A stretch of 64,000 nucleotides of DNA, from NCBI GenBank assembly GCA_021773355.1, contig JAJFKE010000009.1, positions 1-64,000 on the forward strand, read 5' to 3'. Every line of letters begins with the position of its first letter. Position 1 is the first letter of the stretch. The notes beneath the pieces were generated by a model. The model was not told the origin of the DNA, ran no database searches, and worked only from the letters and a program-made list of their open reading frames with translations. The translations under genes and the position numbers were made by a program. Source of the DNA: Gammaproteobacteria bacterium. Lineage in GTDB: Bacteria > Pseudomonadota > Gammaproteobacteria > Pseudomonadales > Pseudohongiellaceae. This document shows positions 45,622-56,937 of this stretch, one piece after another.

Positions 45622-46383
45622 ATGTTAGCTATTATTGGTGGCACCGGTTTATCTAAACTGGAAGACTTTGAACAAGTTGCAAGTGAGGCGATAAAAACAC
45701 CTTTTTCCAGGAGTAAGATTCGCGCTACACGCATGCGCATCGGTCAACAGGAATTTGTGTTTCTGCCGCGTCACGGGCCCAGGCATCAGATTCCTCCGCA
45801 CAAAATAAACTATCGCGCCAATATCTGGGCGCTGTCGGAACTGCGGGCTACGCAGATAGTGGCTGTAAATGCGGTGGGTGGTATTCACAGTAATTTACTT
45901 CCTGGTTCTCTGGCGGTGCCGGATCAACTCATTGACTACAGCTACGGGCGGGAGTCGACCTTCTTCGAGAGTAAGCTTAAGCAAGTAAGCCACATTGATT
46001 TTACAAATCCTTATACCGAAACTCTGCGGCAGACCATATTGCGGGCAGCGAATACGACAAACAAGCGTCTGAAGATGCGTCAGGGAATTATGGAAGGAGG
46101 AACTTATGCCTGCACTCAGGGACCTCGATTAGAAACCGCGGCAGAAATACGACGTCTTGAAGGTGACGGATGTGACATGGTGGGTATGACTGGAATGCCT
46201 GAGGCAGCGTTGGCCCGTGAGTTAGAACTCGACTACGCCAGTTTGGCGCTGTCGGTAAATTGGGCGGCAGGTTTGTCCGAAGATTTAATTTCTCTTGATG
46301 AGATACACACAGTCATTGAGAGGGGTATGAGTTTCGTTTCTGCGGTACTGGGCGAGGTGGTTAGAATTACTAGCCATCGCTAG
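45622..46383 (+). CDS. mtiP: S-methyl-5'-thioinosine phosphorylase (PNP/MTAP family 2)
   Basis: Phosphorolytic cleavage of methylthioinosine (or methylthioadenosine) in methionine and purine salvage. It starts LAIIGGTGLSKLEDFE and carries PRHGPRHQIPPHKINYRANIWAL, the signature shared by MTIP of Pseudomonas (PA3004) and MTAPs. YACTQGPRLETAAEIRRLEGDG, with catalytic-region GMTGMPEAALARE, follows. The residues choosing inosine over adenosine cannot be judged by eye; synteny with PA3004 next to csiV and mfd favours MTIP. The ATG has GTGAG seven bases upstream; a GTG four codons earlier is possible. Confidence 0.85.
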   Translation: MLAIIGGTGLSKLEDFEQVASEAIKTPFSRSKIRATRMRIGQQEFVFLPRHGPRHQIPPHKINYRANIWALSELRATQIVAVNAVGGIHSNLLPGSLAVPDQLIDYSYGRESTFFESKLKQVSHIDFTNPYTETLRQTILRAANTTNKRLKMRQGIMEGGTYACTQGPRLETAAEIRRLEGDGCDMVGMTGMPEAALARELELDYASLALSVNWAAGLSEDLISLDEIHTVIERGMSFVSAVLGEVVRITSHR

Positions 46384-46458
46384 CAAGTGTTTATAAGTAA
46401 ACTCGAACTTATTACAGCGCCAGGCGGTTTAGTTAATGGGGTGGATCAGCCAGCCCGC

Positions 46459-47445
46459 TTAATTTCTGCCCTCGAAATTTAATTCTGAAATCGGTACTGC
46501 TGGCACTTCATAGGGCTCTACCAAAATCACTACACCCATCGCGGGGTGGTCAATATAATGAAATTCCGTACTGCGCATGTCCCGACTCTGTTGCATGTGA
46601 AAAACGCGGTTAATGCCATAGTCCAACAGCTGCGCGGCTGAATTGATTGAATCAAGCGGCGATTTCATTTGTTCGGGTATTTCCGGTAATTGCCACTGTC
46701 CGTCGCGCTCTGCTACGGCGCTAAACTCTGTCAGCCAAAGATTTGTATCTATAACAATTCTATCGCGGTTGTCGTTAAAGCGAAGCGTTATAGAACCCTG
46801 TAGCTCATGTTGTTCGCCATAGCTCAAACCACCCTGTACGTATAATGGTATTGCCTCGTCTGAATCTGGCAGGGGTTGTCTCCACAGAGCATGAAATAAT
46901 AGTCTGTGTTCCGAGGATCTCTGCAAAGCACGATTAGTTTGTTGAAAGTTACTGTCTTCAGGACTCAGTTGTAAAAGCGGATCGCGCAGGAAATCGAAGA
47001 AGCGAAAATCACCTTCTGCCCTGGCCGGCATAGGTCCGGTAGCTGAAATTGCAGCCAAGCGGTTCGCTTCCGCCTGCGCCGCCGCATCTTCTCCGATTGA
47101 CTCTGGATTAGGCTCCCCTATGGCAAGGTTACGAGAAGCATCTGCAAGCACTGAGTTAGCAATCAATTCATCGGTAAGCAATAAATCACTGAGCTGACCT
47201 AGTCGTTGTAAGCGCCTGGGGTATTCCAGTTGCAGTCTTTCTGCCTGCCACATTTCTTCATCACGATCCGTGAAAGACTCGTTACTGAAAATGGATACTT
47301 CTATTTGGAACCAACGCTGCGCAGATTGCCCTTGCACCGATTGAATAAACGTGAACAGGGTAAGAAGGCAGAGCAGGAAACTGCTAGCGCTTTTGCTGCC
47401 GGTCTGGGAAGAAGCTCTATTTCTGAGTAACATTTTCATCGACAA
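46459..47445 (-). CDS. csiV: CsiV-family periplasmic protein
   Basis: 328 residues with a signal peptide (hydrophobic core FLLCLLTLFTFIQSVQG) and a mature start RWFQIEVSIFSNESF, typical of CsiV, a peptidoglycan-binding protein first described in Vibrio cholerae. The domain is split by an acidic, low-complexity middle (about residues 105-165) and resumes with EHRLLFHALWRQPL, GSITLRFNDN and EFHYIDHPAMGVVILVEPYE. It begins 6 bp after the mfd stop codon, so mfd-csiV is an operon, as in Pseudomonas. Confidence 0.85.
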   Translation of the reverse strand: MSMKMLLRNRASSQTGSKSASSFLLCLLTLFTFIQSVQGQSAQRWFQIEVSIFSNESFTDRDEEMWQAERLQLEYPRRLQRLGQLSDLLLTDELIANSVLADASRNLAIGEPNPESIGEDAAAQAEANRLAAISATGPMPARAEGDFRFFDFLRDPLLQLSPEDSNFQQTNRALQRSSEHRLLFHALWRQPLPDSDEAIPLYVQGGLSYGEQHELQGSITLRFNDNRDRIVIDTNLWLTEFSAVAERDGQWQLPEIPEQMKSPLDSINSAAQLLDYGINRVFHMQQSRDMRSTEFHYIDHPAMGVVILVEPYEVPAVPISELNFEGRN

Positions 47446-47451
47446 ATTGGT

Positions 47452-50400
47452 TTAGGCTGCTTTTTGTTCCAGGACTTTGAATTTATCCAGCAATTCATCG
47501 ATGAAGTCCAGCTTATCATCGGCATCGCTGCAATTATGCGTAAATTGAAGCCTGTTAGCACCTCCCAGCTTATAGGTTTGCGGCTCGTTCTGAATCATCT
47601 GCACCAAAGATAGCGGATCGATTGGAGTTTGCGTCATAAACTCGATGCGACCGCTATTTACGTTGGCATCGATTTTTTTAATACCATAGCGTTCTGCTTT
47701 TAACTTTAACTGAGTTAAACGGAATAGCAGTTTCAATGGCTTCGGCAGCAAACCAAATCGATCTATCATTTCTACTTGAAGTTCTTCCAGGTCGCCAGCG
47801 TCCATAGAAGCGGAAATGCGTTTGTACATAATCAGTCTGAGATGTACATCCGGTAAATAGTCTTCGGGTATTAGCGCAGGAATACGCAGGTTCACTTCGA
47901 TGGATTTATCCAGATCGAGATCCGGGTTTGGTCTACGCCCAGATTTGATCGCCACCACCGCTTGCTCCAGCATTTCGGTATAAAGAGAGAAGCCAATCTT
48001 TTGCATATGACCACTTTGTTCATCTCCTAATAACTCTCCCGCGCCTCGAATCTCAAGATCGTGGCTGGCCAAGGTGAATCCGGCTCCCAAAGTGGTTGCT
48101 GATTGAATCGCTTCTATACGTTTATGTGCGTCTGCTCCTAACTTGCTGTGACTGGGTAATAGAAGATAGGCATAGGCCTGATGATGAGAACGTCCTACGC
48201 GTCCACGCAGTTGGTGCAATTGTGCCAGCCCGAACTTGTCTGCGCGGTGAATCAGGATGGTATTCGCACTAGGAATGTCTATGCCGTTCTCGATAATTGT
48301 TGTGCAAACGAGGATGTTGTATCGCTTGTGATAGAAATCAGCCATGACCTTTTCAAGATCACGTTCAGCCATCTGTCCATGGGCAACACAGATTCTCGCT
48401 TGAGGAATAATGTTTCTCAAATGTTCGGCCGTCGTTTCGATGGACTTCACTTCATTATGCAGATAAAAAATCTGCCCGCCTCTTAATAATTCTCTGGAGA
48501 TGGCCTCAATGATCAGGCTGTCCTGTTCCTGTCTAACAAAAGTTTTTACCGAAAGTCGGCGCGCCGGTGGGGTAACGATAAGCGAGAGATCACGAATGCC
48601 TGACAACGCCATATTCAATGTGCGAGGAATTGGGGTGGCAGTCAGCGTGAGAATGTCGACATTTGCGCGCAGTGATTTTAGCTTCTCTTTTTGCCGCACC
48701 CCGAAGCGGTGTTCTTCATCTATAATCAGCATGCCCAAATTGCTGTAGTCAATTTCGCCGTGCAGCAACTTGTGGGTACCAATCAAAATATCCACTTTGC
48801 CCGCCGCCACTTTGTTTAGCACTTCAGTCTGTTCGCTGTTCGATTTAAATCTGGATATTACATCCACGACGATAGGCCAATCGGCAAATCGATCTTTAAA
48901 ACTTTCATAATGTTGTTGCGCAAGCAGTGTGGTGGGCACCAGCATTGCTACTTGCTTGTTGTTTTGCACCGCAACGAAAGCGGCGCGCATCGCTACCTCT
49001 GTTTTCCCAAAACCAACATCGCCGCAAACTAGCCTGTCCATGGATCGACCATTCTTCATGTCATCAAGTACAGCTTCGATGGTGTTTTCTTGATCGGCGG
49101 TTTCTTCAAAGGGGAAGCTGGCGGCAAACTTATCGTAGTCTTCGCTACTCAAGGCATACCTGAATCCTTTCTTAGCTTCTCGCTGCGCATAGATATCGAG
49201 TAGCTCCGTGGCTACGTCGCGAATCTTTTCCGCAGCCTTGCGTTTGGTTTTCTGCCATTGGTCCGTGCCTAAATGATTAATAGGCGCGGTGTCTTGCTCG
49301 GCACCGCTATAACGGCTTATAAGATGTAGTGAGGAAACCGGCACATACAGTTTCGCCTGATTGGCGTATTCAAGAGTGAGGAATTCTGTAGCCTGCCCGT
49401 CGGTGGTAATGGTTTGTAAGCCGCGATAACGTCCCACTCCGTGATCCAGGTGTACAACCGCATCGTTGATGTGTAGCTCGGCCAGGCTGTTGACGATGAA
49501 ATCAGTATTGCTCTGATTTTTATTGCGCCGACGGCGTTGTGCTATGCGATTGCCGAATAGCTGGGCTTCGGTAATTAATACCAGGTTTTGATCTGTTAAC
49601 CAGAGCCCTTGATCAAGTGGCGCTACCGCAATGCCCAGGGATGCTGTTGAGTCTACGAATTCCTGCCAATGTTCAAACTGCGTGGGTTTTATGTCGATCT
49701 GTTTTAATACTTCCAACAGAGTTTCTCTTCTTCCCGCGGACTCGGCGCAGAACAGCACTCTCTGCTGCGGGTTGTTCAGCATAAATTCTTGCACGGCGAT
49801 GAAGGGTTTCTTCAGCTTGGCGTCACTGCTTAGGGTCGGCAGTATAGTGCTGTGCAGTGAGTCAGCACCGCTGCTGTCCTTGAAGCTGATTTGCTTAAAA
49901 CGTTTCAAACTGGAAAGCACCGAGTCGATGCGCAGGAATATATCGTCGGGGGGCAAGATAGGGCGGAAGCGATCTATTTGCCGATCTTCATAACGACGCT
50001 GAATGTCCTGCCAAAAACCGTCACCCGCCAGCTTTAGATCGCCTATTTTGCAGCAGGTGGTGTTGGCGGGTAGAAATTCAAACAATGAATCCAGTTCTTC
50101 ATAGAATAAGGCCAGGTAATATTCCAGGCCCGGAGAACTAATGCCGTCGCTCACATCCTGATAGATAGGGCACTGGCGTAGGTCAATGTCGAAGCGCTCG
50201 CGGAAATTGCTGCGAAAAGCGGTAATACCCTGGGCGTCCAGTGGATATTCCCGACCCGGTAACAGCCTTATCTGCTCAATTTGTTGATCAGAACGCTGTG
50301 TTTCTGGATTAAAAATACGAAGCGTCTCTATCTCGTCACCCAATAAATCGACTCGATAAGGAAAGCGGCTACCCATGGGGAAAATATCGAGAATAGACCC

Positions 50401-50919
50401 GCGCACGGCAAACTCCCCGTGCTCGAACACAGAATCGACAGCTTGATAACCTGCATCCACCAGTTGTTTGCGCATTTCTTGCAGAGACAACTGTTGGCCG
50501 ATTCCTAGATCCAGACTATTAGCTCTTATGTATTTCTGCGGAGGAAGCTTGTGCATCAGGCTGCCGATGGAGGTAACCAGGATTCCTTGCTGTAATTCAG
50601 GCAGGTGGTAGAGAGCGCTTAAACGATCGGAAACAATATCCTGATGCGGTGAAAAATTGTCATAGGGCAGAGTTTCCCAATCTGGCAGACTGAATACCTG
50701 TACGGGTTTGTCGGTATTGGGAAGCTTCGCGCAGAAGTAGCGTAATTCTCTTTTAAACTGTTCAACGGACTCATTGTCCTGGCAAATGAGCAGTAGGGGC
50801 CCGTCGCTGTTTCCTGCGGCATTGGCGATAGCCAAGCTTGTTGCAGAGCCAAACACGGGCTTCCAGTGGCTGGCTAGCTGCGCATTTTCCGGCAGTGGTG
50901 GAGAAAAAATAGTTGCCAT
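47452..50919 (-). CDS. mfd: Transcription-repair coupling factor
   Basis: Removes RNA polymerase stalled at DNA lesions and recruits UvrA. The 1155 residues contain the UvrB-homology module (about 1-350), the RNA-polymerase-interaction domain, and a RecG-like SF2 translocase with Walker A GDVGFGKTEVAMRAA, DEEHRFG box, LTATPIPRTLNMAL and the QLRGRVGRSHHQAYAYLL motif VI. The TRCF C-terminal domain follows. It is full length, divergent from gap across 237 bp, and co-transcribed with csiV. Confidence 0.97.
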   Translation of the reverse strand: MATIFSPPLPENAQLASHWKPVFGSATSLAIANAAGNSDGPLLLICQDNESVEQFKRELRYFCAKLPNTDKPVQVFSLPDWETLPYDNFSPHQDIVSDRLSALYHLPELQQGILVTSIGSLMHKLPPQKYIRANSLDLGIGQQLSLQEMRKQLVDAGYQAVDSVFEHGEFAVRGSILDIFPMGSRFPYRVDLLGDEIETLRIFNPETQRSDQQIEQIRLLPGREYPLDAQGITAFRSNFRERFDIDLRQCPIYQDVSDGISSPGLEYYLALFYEELDSLFEFLPANTTCCKIGDLKLAGDGFWQDIQRRYEDRQIDRFRPILPPDDIFLRIDSVLSSLKRFKQISFKDSSGADSLHSTILPTLSSDAKLKKPFIAVQEFMLNNPQQRVLFCAESAGRRETLLEVLKQIDIKPTQFEHWQEFVDSTASLGIAVAPLDQGLWLTDQNLVLITEAQLFGNRIAQRRRRNKNQSNTDFIVNSLAELHINDAVVHLDHGVGRYRGLQTITTDGQATEFLTLEYANQAKLYVPVSSLHLISRYSGAEQDTAPINHLGTDQWQKTKRKAAEKIRDVATELLDIYAQREAKKGFRYALSSEDYDKFAASFPFEETADQENTIEAVLDDMKNGRSMDRLVCGDVGFGKTEVAMRAAFVAVQNNKQVAMLVPTTLLAQQHYESFKDRFADWPIVVDVISRFKSNSEQTEVLNKVAAGKVDILIGTHKLLHGEIDYSNLGMLIIDEEHRFGVRQKEKLKSLRANVDILTLTATPIPRTLNMALSGIRDLSLIVTPPARRLSVKTFVRQEQDSLIIEAISRELLRGGQIFYLHNEVKSIETTAEHLRNIIPQARICVAHGQMAERDLEKVMADFYHKRYNILVCTTIIENGIDIPSANTILIHRADKFGLAQLHQLRGRVGRSHHQAYAYLLLPSHSKLGADAHKRIEAIQSATTLGAGFTLASHDLEIRGAGELLGDEQSGHMQKIGFSLYTEMLEQAVVAIKSGRRPNPDLDLDKSIEVNLRIPALIPEDYLPDVHLRLIMYKRISASMDAGDLEELQVEMIDRFGLLPKPLKLLFRLTQLKLKAERYGIKKIDANVNSGRIEFMTQTPIDPLSLVQMIQNEPQTYKLGGANRLQFTHNCSDADDKLDFIDELLDKFKVLEQKAA

Positions 50920-51155
50920 GGGTGGTGGAATAAGAAATTCGCCAAATCAGAATTGTAGGTGTTCTCATGGCGATCTTGGCAGCCCCGAAAACAGCCGGTA
51001 ATTGTATAGCAAATCACCAAGCTAAGCAGGCTTCAATAAATTCTTCGACATGGGCATCCAATCGTGTCACTTCGGTTGCACTGACTATGCTTTCACAAGA
51101 TAATAGCCGCCTTCTCGAATCCGGCAATTCAAGCATGTAAGAAAAGGGGTAAGTT

Positions 51156-52622
51156 TTGGTCCGTCCAAGCGTAGATGATTACTTTGGTGACTGGAAACAG
51201 CGCGAAGCATTAGTACAGGAAATGATTCCCGTAATCGGTCGATTATTCAGTCAAAGAAATGTTGGCATGTTTATCTATGGCCGGCCGCTGCATAATCGTT
51301 CTGTCACTTTTATCATGAAGTCTCATCGATTCGTGCGTCAGATCGAGCGCAATGAGATGTCGGAGTTCGAGTCCCATCCGGTATTGATGGCTCTGGCGAA
51401 GCTGGATTTGTGGCATGTGCAGATTGATCTTGGCAAGCTCACGGTAGGGTTTATGGAGCACCTGGAGGCAGAAGGCGATGCCGCCCTGAGTGTGGATGAA
51501 TTTGTGCGAGGTGAGCTAGCCTATCTGGATGGTGTGAACCAGAAGCCCATCGAAAAATGCCAGCACGTGGTGCTATATGGCTTTGGTCGAATCGGCCGCT
51601 TGATGGCAAGACTACTGATAGAGCGCACTAGTACGGCGGAAATCATGCAGCTCAAGGCGATTGTCGTGAGACCCGGTGGTGAAGGCGATTTACAGAAGCG
51701 GGCCAGTTTGTTTTCCAATGATTCTGTGCACGGTGCCTTTCAAGGTACCTTGCGTATGGATGAAGAGAGCAACAGTCTTATCGCCAACGGCAATGAGATC
51801 AAGGTTATCTATGCAAATAATCCGGAAGAGATTGATTACACTAAATATGGCATTGAAGATGCACTAATTATTGATAACACAGGCATGTGGCGAGATCGCG
51901 AAGGTTTGTCTCGGCATTTGAAGGCCAAGGGCGCAGCCAAGGTAATTCTTACGGCGCCAGGCAAGGGTGACATTAAGAACATAGTCTACGGCATAAATGA
52001 TGATCAGATTACCGCTGAAGATTCGATTATTACGGCAGCTTCCTGTACCACCAACGCCATCGCTCCTGTCTTGAAAGTGGTGAATGATAAATTTGGCATC
52101 TTGAAAGGGCATGTTGAATCCGTGCACGCCTACACAAATGATCAGAATCTAATCGATAATTACCACAAGGGCAGTCGCCGTGGGCGATCGGCAGCGCTGA
52201 ATATGGTGTTGACTGAAACCGGGGCGGCGAAGGCAGTGGTGAAAGCGGTGCCAGAATTGGAAGGCAAGTTGACTGGCAACGCCATTCGAGTACCAATTCC
52301 CAATGTGTCGATGGCTATCATGAACCTGACCCTTGAAAAAGGGACTAGCCGTGAGGAATTGAACGAATTTCTTCGGGATATAGCGCTGCACTCCAAACTG
52401 CAGAACCAAATCAGCTACACAGAATCACCTGATGCCGTGTCCAGCGACTTTGTCGGTACTCGAGAGGCGGGGATTGTTGATAGCAATGCCACTATTGTTA
52501 ACGATAATCATGTGGTTCTGTATCTTTGGTATGACAATGAATTTGGTTATTGCTGTCAGGTAGGGAGGATGGTCTATAAAATGGCTGGCATCATCTACCC
52601 CCAGTACCCGCTTGAAGAGTAG
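51156..52622 (+). CDS. gap: Glyceraldehyde-3-phosphate dehydrogenase, long form
   Basis: Oxidises glyceraldehyde 3-phosphate to 1,3-bisphosphoglycerate with NAD(P)+. About 135 extra N-terminal residues (starting VRPSVDDYFGDWKQREALV) precede the dehydrogenase fold, as in the long Pseudomonas PA3001-type enzymes. The Rossmann motif is LYGFGRIGRLMARLL, and the catalytic cysteine is C297 in AASCTTNAIAP. NDNHVVLYLWYDNEFGYC closes the domain. The start is TTG with AAAAGGGGTAAG seven bases upstream; no better start is in frame. Its place beside nqrA matches Pseudomonas. Confidence 0.94.
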   Translation: MVRPSVDDYFGDWKQREALVQEMIPVIGRLFSQRNVGMFIYGRPLHNRSVTFIMKSHRFVRQIERNEMSEFESHPVLMALAKLDLWHVQIDLGKLTVGFMEHLEAEGDAALSVDEFVRGELAYLDGVNQKPIEKCQHVVLYGFGRIGRLMARLLIERTSTAEIMQLKAIVVRPGGEGDLQKRASLFSNDSVHGAFQGTLRMDEESNSLIANGNEIKVIYANNPEEIDYTKYGIEDALIIDNTGMWRDREGLSRHLKAKGAAKVILTAPGKGDIKNIVYGINDDQITAEDSIITAASCTTNAIAPVLKVVNDKFGILKGHVESVHAYTNDQNLIDNYHKGSRRGRSAALNMVLTETGAAKAVVKAVPELEGKLTGNAIRVPIPNVSMAIMNLTLEKGTSREELNEFLRDIALHSKLQNQISYTESPDAVSSDFVGTREAGIVDSNATIVNDNHVVLYLWYDNEFGYCCQVGRMVYKMAGIIYPQYPLEE

Positions 52623-52822
52623 AACTTGTAGTCAATTTTTCTGCTGGTAATAGCTGCCACACTAGCTATTTCAGTGGCTTAGACCTATAATTCGCCGCGC
52701 TCAAAACACAGCCACTGGATTCCAAATCTCATAATTAGCACTCCGTTGTCAGCACCATTACGGCAACGGATGTTGCTTACTAATTACAGTGAATTCGTCT
52801 CACAGCAAGTTAGATTGACACA

Positions 52823-54175
52823 ATGATCAGAACAAAACGTGGACTGAATCTACCAATTTCCGGAGCGCCAGAACAGGTGCCGGGAAAGGCCGGGTCGACC
52901 CGATCGGTAGCGCTGCTTGGCTGTGATTATGTTGGCTTGAAGCCAACGATGTTGGTTGCCGAGGGAGATAAGGTTCTACTCGGACAGCCGCTATTTCGTG
53001 ACAAGAAAAACCCTGGCGTAAGTTTCACCTCTCCTGCTTGCGGGCGTATTTCTGCCATTAATCGTGGACTGAAGCGGAAACTGATTTCCGTAGTTATCGA
53101 TCTGGAGGGAGAACAGCAGGTTGAGCTGAATAGCTACTCCGACTCTACTCTTCGCGAACTGCCCACTCAGACCATCATCGACGATCTACTAACATCTGGC
53201 TTGTGGACCGGTTTGCGGACCCGGCCTTTTAGCAAGGTAGCCGACCCGGCGCAGCAAGCTCATTCGCTGTTTATCAATGCTATGGATACCAATCCACTTG
53301 CTGCCAACCCTGTGGTACTCATGGCTTCGGAGCTTAGGTGTTTTACCATCGGCGTCAATCTCCTGGCAAAATTGCCACAGCATAAAACCTATGTCTGTGT
53401 GGACCGTAAAGTAGATGCCTTGCTAAAACAGAGTGAGTTTGCGGACAGTGTAAGTGCGTATGAGTTTCGTGGACCCCATCCTTCCGGGCTGACGGGAACA
53501 CATATTCATTATTTGGAGCCAGCAGGTGTAGGCAAGCTGATTTGGTCGATCAATTATCAAGATGTCATAGCAATAGGAAAATTATTTAGCACCGGCAAGT
53601 TGTTTATGCAGCGGCTTATTTCTCTGGCTGGACCGCAGGTGGCAGAACCCAGGCTGGTACGCAGCCGCATCGGTGCAAATCTAGATGAGCTTTGCGCAGG
53701 CGAGCTGAAACCCCATGAAAGCCGTATAGTATCCGGGTCTGTATTGGGCGGGCACACGGCGAAAGGCGGCGAGTGCTACCTGGGACGCTACCATATGCAA
53801 GTGTCCGCGCTGAGAGAAGGCCGCGAGCGGCCACTGTTGGGTTATCTGTCTGCGGGTGCAAATCGCCACTCGGTTATGGGAATTTATATTTCCGGCATCG
53901 ACAAGTACAAACGCCACGCCATGTCCACCAGTACTCAAGGTAGCGAGCGAGCGATGGTGCCAATCGGGGCCTATGAAAAAATAATGCCCCTGGACATTCT
54001 TCCTACTCAATTATTGCGCGCATTAATTGTGGGCGACATTGAGACGGCGCAAAACTTAGGCGCTCTTGAACTTGATGAAGAAGACCTGGCGCTTTGTAGT
54101 TATGTTTGTCCAGGCAAGTACGAGTACGGACCTATACTTCGTGACAATCTAACCCGCATAGAGAAAGAGGCTTAG
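52823..54175 (+). CDS. nqrA: Na+-translocating NADH:quinone reductase subunit A
   Basis: Peripheral subunit of Na+-NQR involved in quinone binding. It starts [17 protein letters not shown] as in the family and includes [21 protein letters not shown] and [13 protein letters not shown] (biotinyl-lipoyl-like region). YICGIDKY-like [13 protein letters not shown] and [19 protein letters not shown] occur near the C-terminus. The length of 450 residues is normal. First gene of an nqrABCDEF-apbE-nqrM operon; nqrB begins 6 bp after its stop. The promoter should lie in the 200 bp after gap. Confidence 0.97.
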   Translation: MIRTKRGLNLPISGAPEQVPGKAGSTRSVALLGCDYVGLKPTMLVAEGDKVLLGQPLFRDKKNPGVSFTSPACGRISAINRGLKRKLISVVIDLEGEQQVELNSYSDSTLRELPTQTIIDDLLTSGLWTGLRTRPFSKVADPAQQAHSLFINAMDTNPLAANPVVLMASELRCFTIGVNLLAKLPQHKTYVCVDRKVDALLKQSEFADSVSAYEFRGPHPSGLTGTHIHYLEPAGVGKLIWSINYQDVIAIGKLFSTGKLFMQRLISLAGPQVAEPRLVRSRIGANLDELCAGELKPHESRIVSGSVLGGHTAKGGECYLGRYHMQVSALREGRERPLLGYLSAGANRHSVMGIYISGIDKYKRHAMSTSTQGSERAMVPIGAYEKIMPLDILPTQLLRALIVGDIETAQNLGALELDEEDLALCSYVCPGKYEYGPILRDNLTRIEKEA

Positions 54176-54181
54176 CGCACC

Positions 54182-55399
54182 ATGGGACTTCGCAGGATTC
54201 TCGACGACATCGAGCCTCACTTTAAGAAAGGCGGCAGGTATCAGGCCTGGTACGTACTTTTTGAAGCCGTAGATACGATTTTTTATACACCCAGCAAAGT
54301 TACTGTTGCCCAGCCCCATGTACGCGATGGCATCGATCTGAAACGCGTAATGATTACGGTATGGGTGGCTGCATTCTTTCCCATGTTTTACGGCATGTAC
54401 AATCTGGGTTTTCAGGCAAACAGCGCCATAGTGGCCATGGGTTTGGACGGCAGCGGCGATTGGCATGAAATTATCATTGGCATTCTGGCCGGGCATGACC
54501 CCGCCAGTGTTTGGGATAACATCGTCTTCGGTGCCGTTCACTATATTCCTATATACCTGGTGGTGTTTTTGGTGGGTGGTTTCTGGGAAGTATTGTTTGC
54601 GATGAAGCGTGGACACGAAATCAACGAAGGCTTTTTCGTTACATCAATTCTTTTTACCCTGATCGTGCCTCCAGATATCCCTCTCTGGCAGGCTGCCCTT
54701 GGTATCAGCTTCGGTGTAGTTGTAGGCAAGGAAGTATTCGGTGGAACCGGCAAGAATTTCCTAAATCCGGCGTTAACCGGACGAGCATTTCTGTTCTTTG
54801 CCTATGCGCCGCAGATGTCTGGCGATGCAGTTTGGACCGCCATAGATGGTTTTAGCGGTGCTACCGCCTTGAGCCAAATTGCAGCAGAAGGTCTGCCAGC
54901 AATAGCCGTGGCCACCGGCCGTGAACTCACCTGGCTGGATGCCTTTTTCGGGCAGATGCAGGGCTCAATCGGGGAAACGTCAACCCTGGCGATTTTATTG
55001 GGCGCTTGTCTATTGTTAATAACTCGCATCGCATCCTGGCGAATCATGCTCGCTGTTTTCCTCGGCATGTGCGCGACGGCGACTTTGTTTAATTTTTTGG
55101 GCTCGACAACAAATCCAGCTTTTGCTACCCCCTGGTACTGGCATTTTGTGCTTGGGGGCTTTGCCTTTGGCATGGTTTATATGGCTACTGATCCTGTATC
55201 AGCTTCCATGACAAATACGGGGAAGTGGTTTTTTGGTGCCTTAATCGGTTTCATGATCGTATTGATTCGAGTGGTGAATCCGGCATACCCGGAAGGCACC
55301 ATGTTAGCTATTTTGTTTGCGAACTTATTCGCACCACTAATAGATTATTTCGTAGTGAAGGCGAATATTGGCAGAAGGAGGGCGCGTGGTGTCCTCTAA
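54182..55399 (+). CDS. nqrB: Na+-NQR subunit B
   Basis: Membrane subunit that carries covalent FMN and riboflavin and takes part in Na+ translocation. About ten transmembrane helices are evident. The flavinylation motif is SGAT with the FMN-bearing Thr at residue 228 (FSGATALS), the target of Apb[25 protein letters not shown] and [17 protein letters not shown] are family marks. The length of 405 residues is normal. It overlaps nqrC by 11 bases. Confidence 0.97.
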   Translation: MGLRRILDDIEPHFKKGGRYQAWYVLFEAVDTIFYTPSKVTVAQPHVRDGIDLKRVMITVWVAAFFPMFYGMYNLGFQANSAIVAMGLDGSGDWHEIIIGILAGHDPASVWDNIVFGAVHYIPIYLVVFLVGGFWEVLFAMKRGHEINEGFFVTSILFTLIVPPDIPLWQAALGISFGVVVGKEVFGGTGKNFLNPALTGRAFLFFAYAPQMSGDAVWTAIDGFSGATALSQIAAEGLPAIAVATGRELTWLDAFFGQMQGSIGETSTLAILLGACLLLITRIASWRIMLAVFLGMCATATLFNFLGSTTNPAFATPWYWHFVLGGFAFGMVYMATDPVSASMTNTGKWFFGALIGFMIVLIRVVNPAYPEGTMLAILFANLFAPLIDYFVVKANIGRRRARGVL

Positions 55400-56186
55400 A
55401 GATTCTACCTCCAAGACTTTGCTGGTGGCCTTCTGTCTGTGCGTGGTTTGTTCCATCGTGGTGTCAGGAACGGCAGTCATTTTGAAACCCATGCAAGATG
55501 CTAACCGCATTCTAGACAGAAACAGGAATATCTTGAGTGCCGCTGGCTTGTTCGATGCACAACGAGATAGTGATGAAGACGTGCAACAAAAATTCAGTCA
55601 GTTCATGCCGCACATTGTCGATCTGAATGCGGGCCGAATACTCTCGGAGACCGAGTTACAACAACTACAAATAGATATTGAAACCTACGATCAACGTTTA
55701 GTTATCAATGATGGAAATTATTCGGAAGCGATTGATCGACTCTATGATGTAGCGAATATTAAACGCCGCGTTATCTACCCTATGATCTATGTTGTCGAGC
55801 AAGATGGGGAATTGGAAACCATAGTAGTCCCGGTTAACGGCTACGGGCTCTGGGGCATCTTGTATGGCTTCCTTGCCTTGCAAGGGGACGGCAATACGGT
55901 AAAGGGTTTGGCATTCTATGAACTAAAGGAAACGCCGGGCTTGGGGGCAGAGGTAAGAAACCCGAATTGGACTGCGCTTTGGCCGGGCAAACAAATCTAT
56001 GAGGCGGATGGCAGCGTGGGTCTTAGAGTCGTTAAGGGGCGGGGCAGCGGTGATTTTCAGATCGACGGCCTATCCGGGGCCACTCTAACTAGTCGTGGCG
56101 TTGATAACTTGTTGCAGTACTGGTTGGGTGAAGATGGATACGCTCCTGTGCTAGCACAAATTCGGAATAGCGGGGTTCAAAATTAG
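55389..56186 (+). CDS. nqrC: Na+-NQR subunit C
   Basis: Single-helix membrane subunit with a periplasmic domain that binds FMN covalently at the threonine of SGAT, here T232 in [15 protein letters not shown]. The N-terminal helix is [38 protein letters not shown] and [11 protein letters not shown] are as in the family. The GTG at 55389 is chosen because AGAAGGAGGG lies six to seven bases before it; an upstream in-frame TTG would be buried in nqrB with no site. Length 265 residues. Confidence 0.95.
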   Translation: MSSKDSTSKTLLVAFCLCVVCSIVVSGTAVILKPMQDANRILDRNRNILSAAGLFDAQRDSDEDVQQKFSQFMPHIVDLNAGRILSETELQQLQIDIETYDQRLVINDGNYSEAIDRLYDVANIKRRVIYPMIYVVEQDGELETIVVPVNGYGLWGILYGFLALQGDGNTVKGLAFYELKETPGLGAEVRNPNWTALWPGKQIYEADGSVGLRVVKGRGSGDFQIDGLSGATLTSRGVDNLLQYWLGEDGYAPVLAQIRNSGVQN

Positions 56187-56274
56187 TGAAATCGACAATC
56201 AATTCTGAACTGTGGTGTGAGGGAAAAGCTGGTGCAACACAGAACAGGCGAAATTTGCTGCCGGGAATAGATTC

Positions 56275-56937
56275 ATGAGTGGCGTTAAACAAATATTACT
56301 CACGCCACTGTTTGAGAATAATCCGATTGCTTTGCAAATTCTCGGCGTGTGCTCGGCCTTGGCAGTAACGACTCAATTAAACGTTACCCTGGTTATGTGT
56401 GTTGCTTTAACGACCGTAACGGCTTTTTCAAATTTGTTTATTTCCTTAATACGAAATCACATGCCCTCGAGTATTCGTATCATAGTGCAGATGACTATCA
56501 TTGCATCGCTAGTAATTGCGGTGGATCAGTTCCTGCAAGCATTTGCCTATGAGATTAGTAAAAATTTGAGCGTGTTCGTGGGCTTGATCATAACCAATTG
56601 CATCGTTATGGGTAGAGCCGAAGCCTTCGCCATGAAAAACCCGCCCGCTCTCAGTTTTCTGGATGGTATAGGAAATGGTTTGGGTTATTCCCTGGTATTG
56701 ATTGTGGTGGCTTCGGTACGAGAACTGTTCGGCTCAGGTAGTCTGTTTAGCATTCAGATATTGCCATTGGTGGAGAACGGTGGCTGGTATCAAGCGAATG
56801 GTCTGATGCTATTGTCACCCAGTGCGTTTTTTATCATTGGTTTCTTTATTTGGGCTCTTCGCAGCGTGAAGAAAGATCAAGTGGAAACGCGGGATTATCG
56901 TATAGCATCACACAGTACAGAAGAGGGAGCGTTCTGA
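56275..56937 (+). CDS. nqrD: Na+-NQR subunit D
   Basis: Integral membrane subunit (six helices) that with NqrE coordinates the intramembrane iron or 2Fe-2S centre. It carries [20 protein letters not shown] and [20 protein letters not shown], with the two conserved cysteines in GVCSALAVT and TNCIVMGR. The length of 220 residues is usual. An 88-bp gap follows nqrC, the largest within the operon. The stop overlaps the nqrE start by one base. Confidence 0.96.
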   Translation: MSGVKQILLTPLFENNPIALQILGVCSALAVTTQLNVTLVMCVALTTVTAFSNLFISLIRNHMPSSIRIIVQMTIIASLVIAVDQFLQAFAYEISKNLSVFVGLIITNCIVMGRAEAFAMKNPPALSFLDGIGNGLGYSLVLIVVASVRELFGSGSLFSIQILPLVENGGWYQANGLMLLSPSAFFIIGFFIWALRSVKKDQVETRDYRIASHSTEEGAF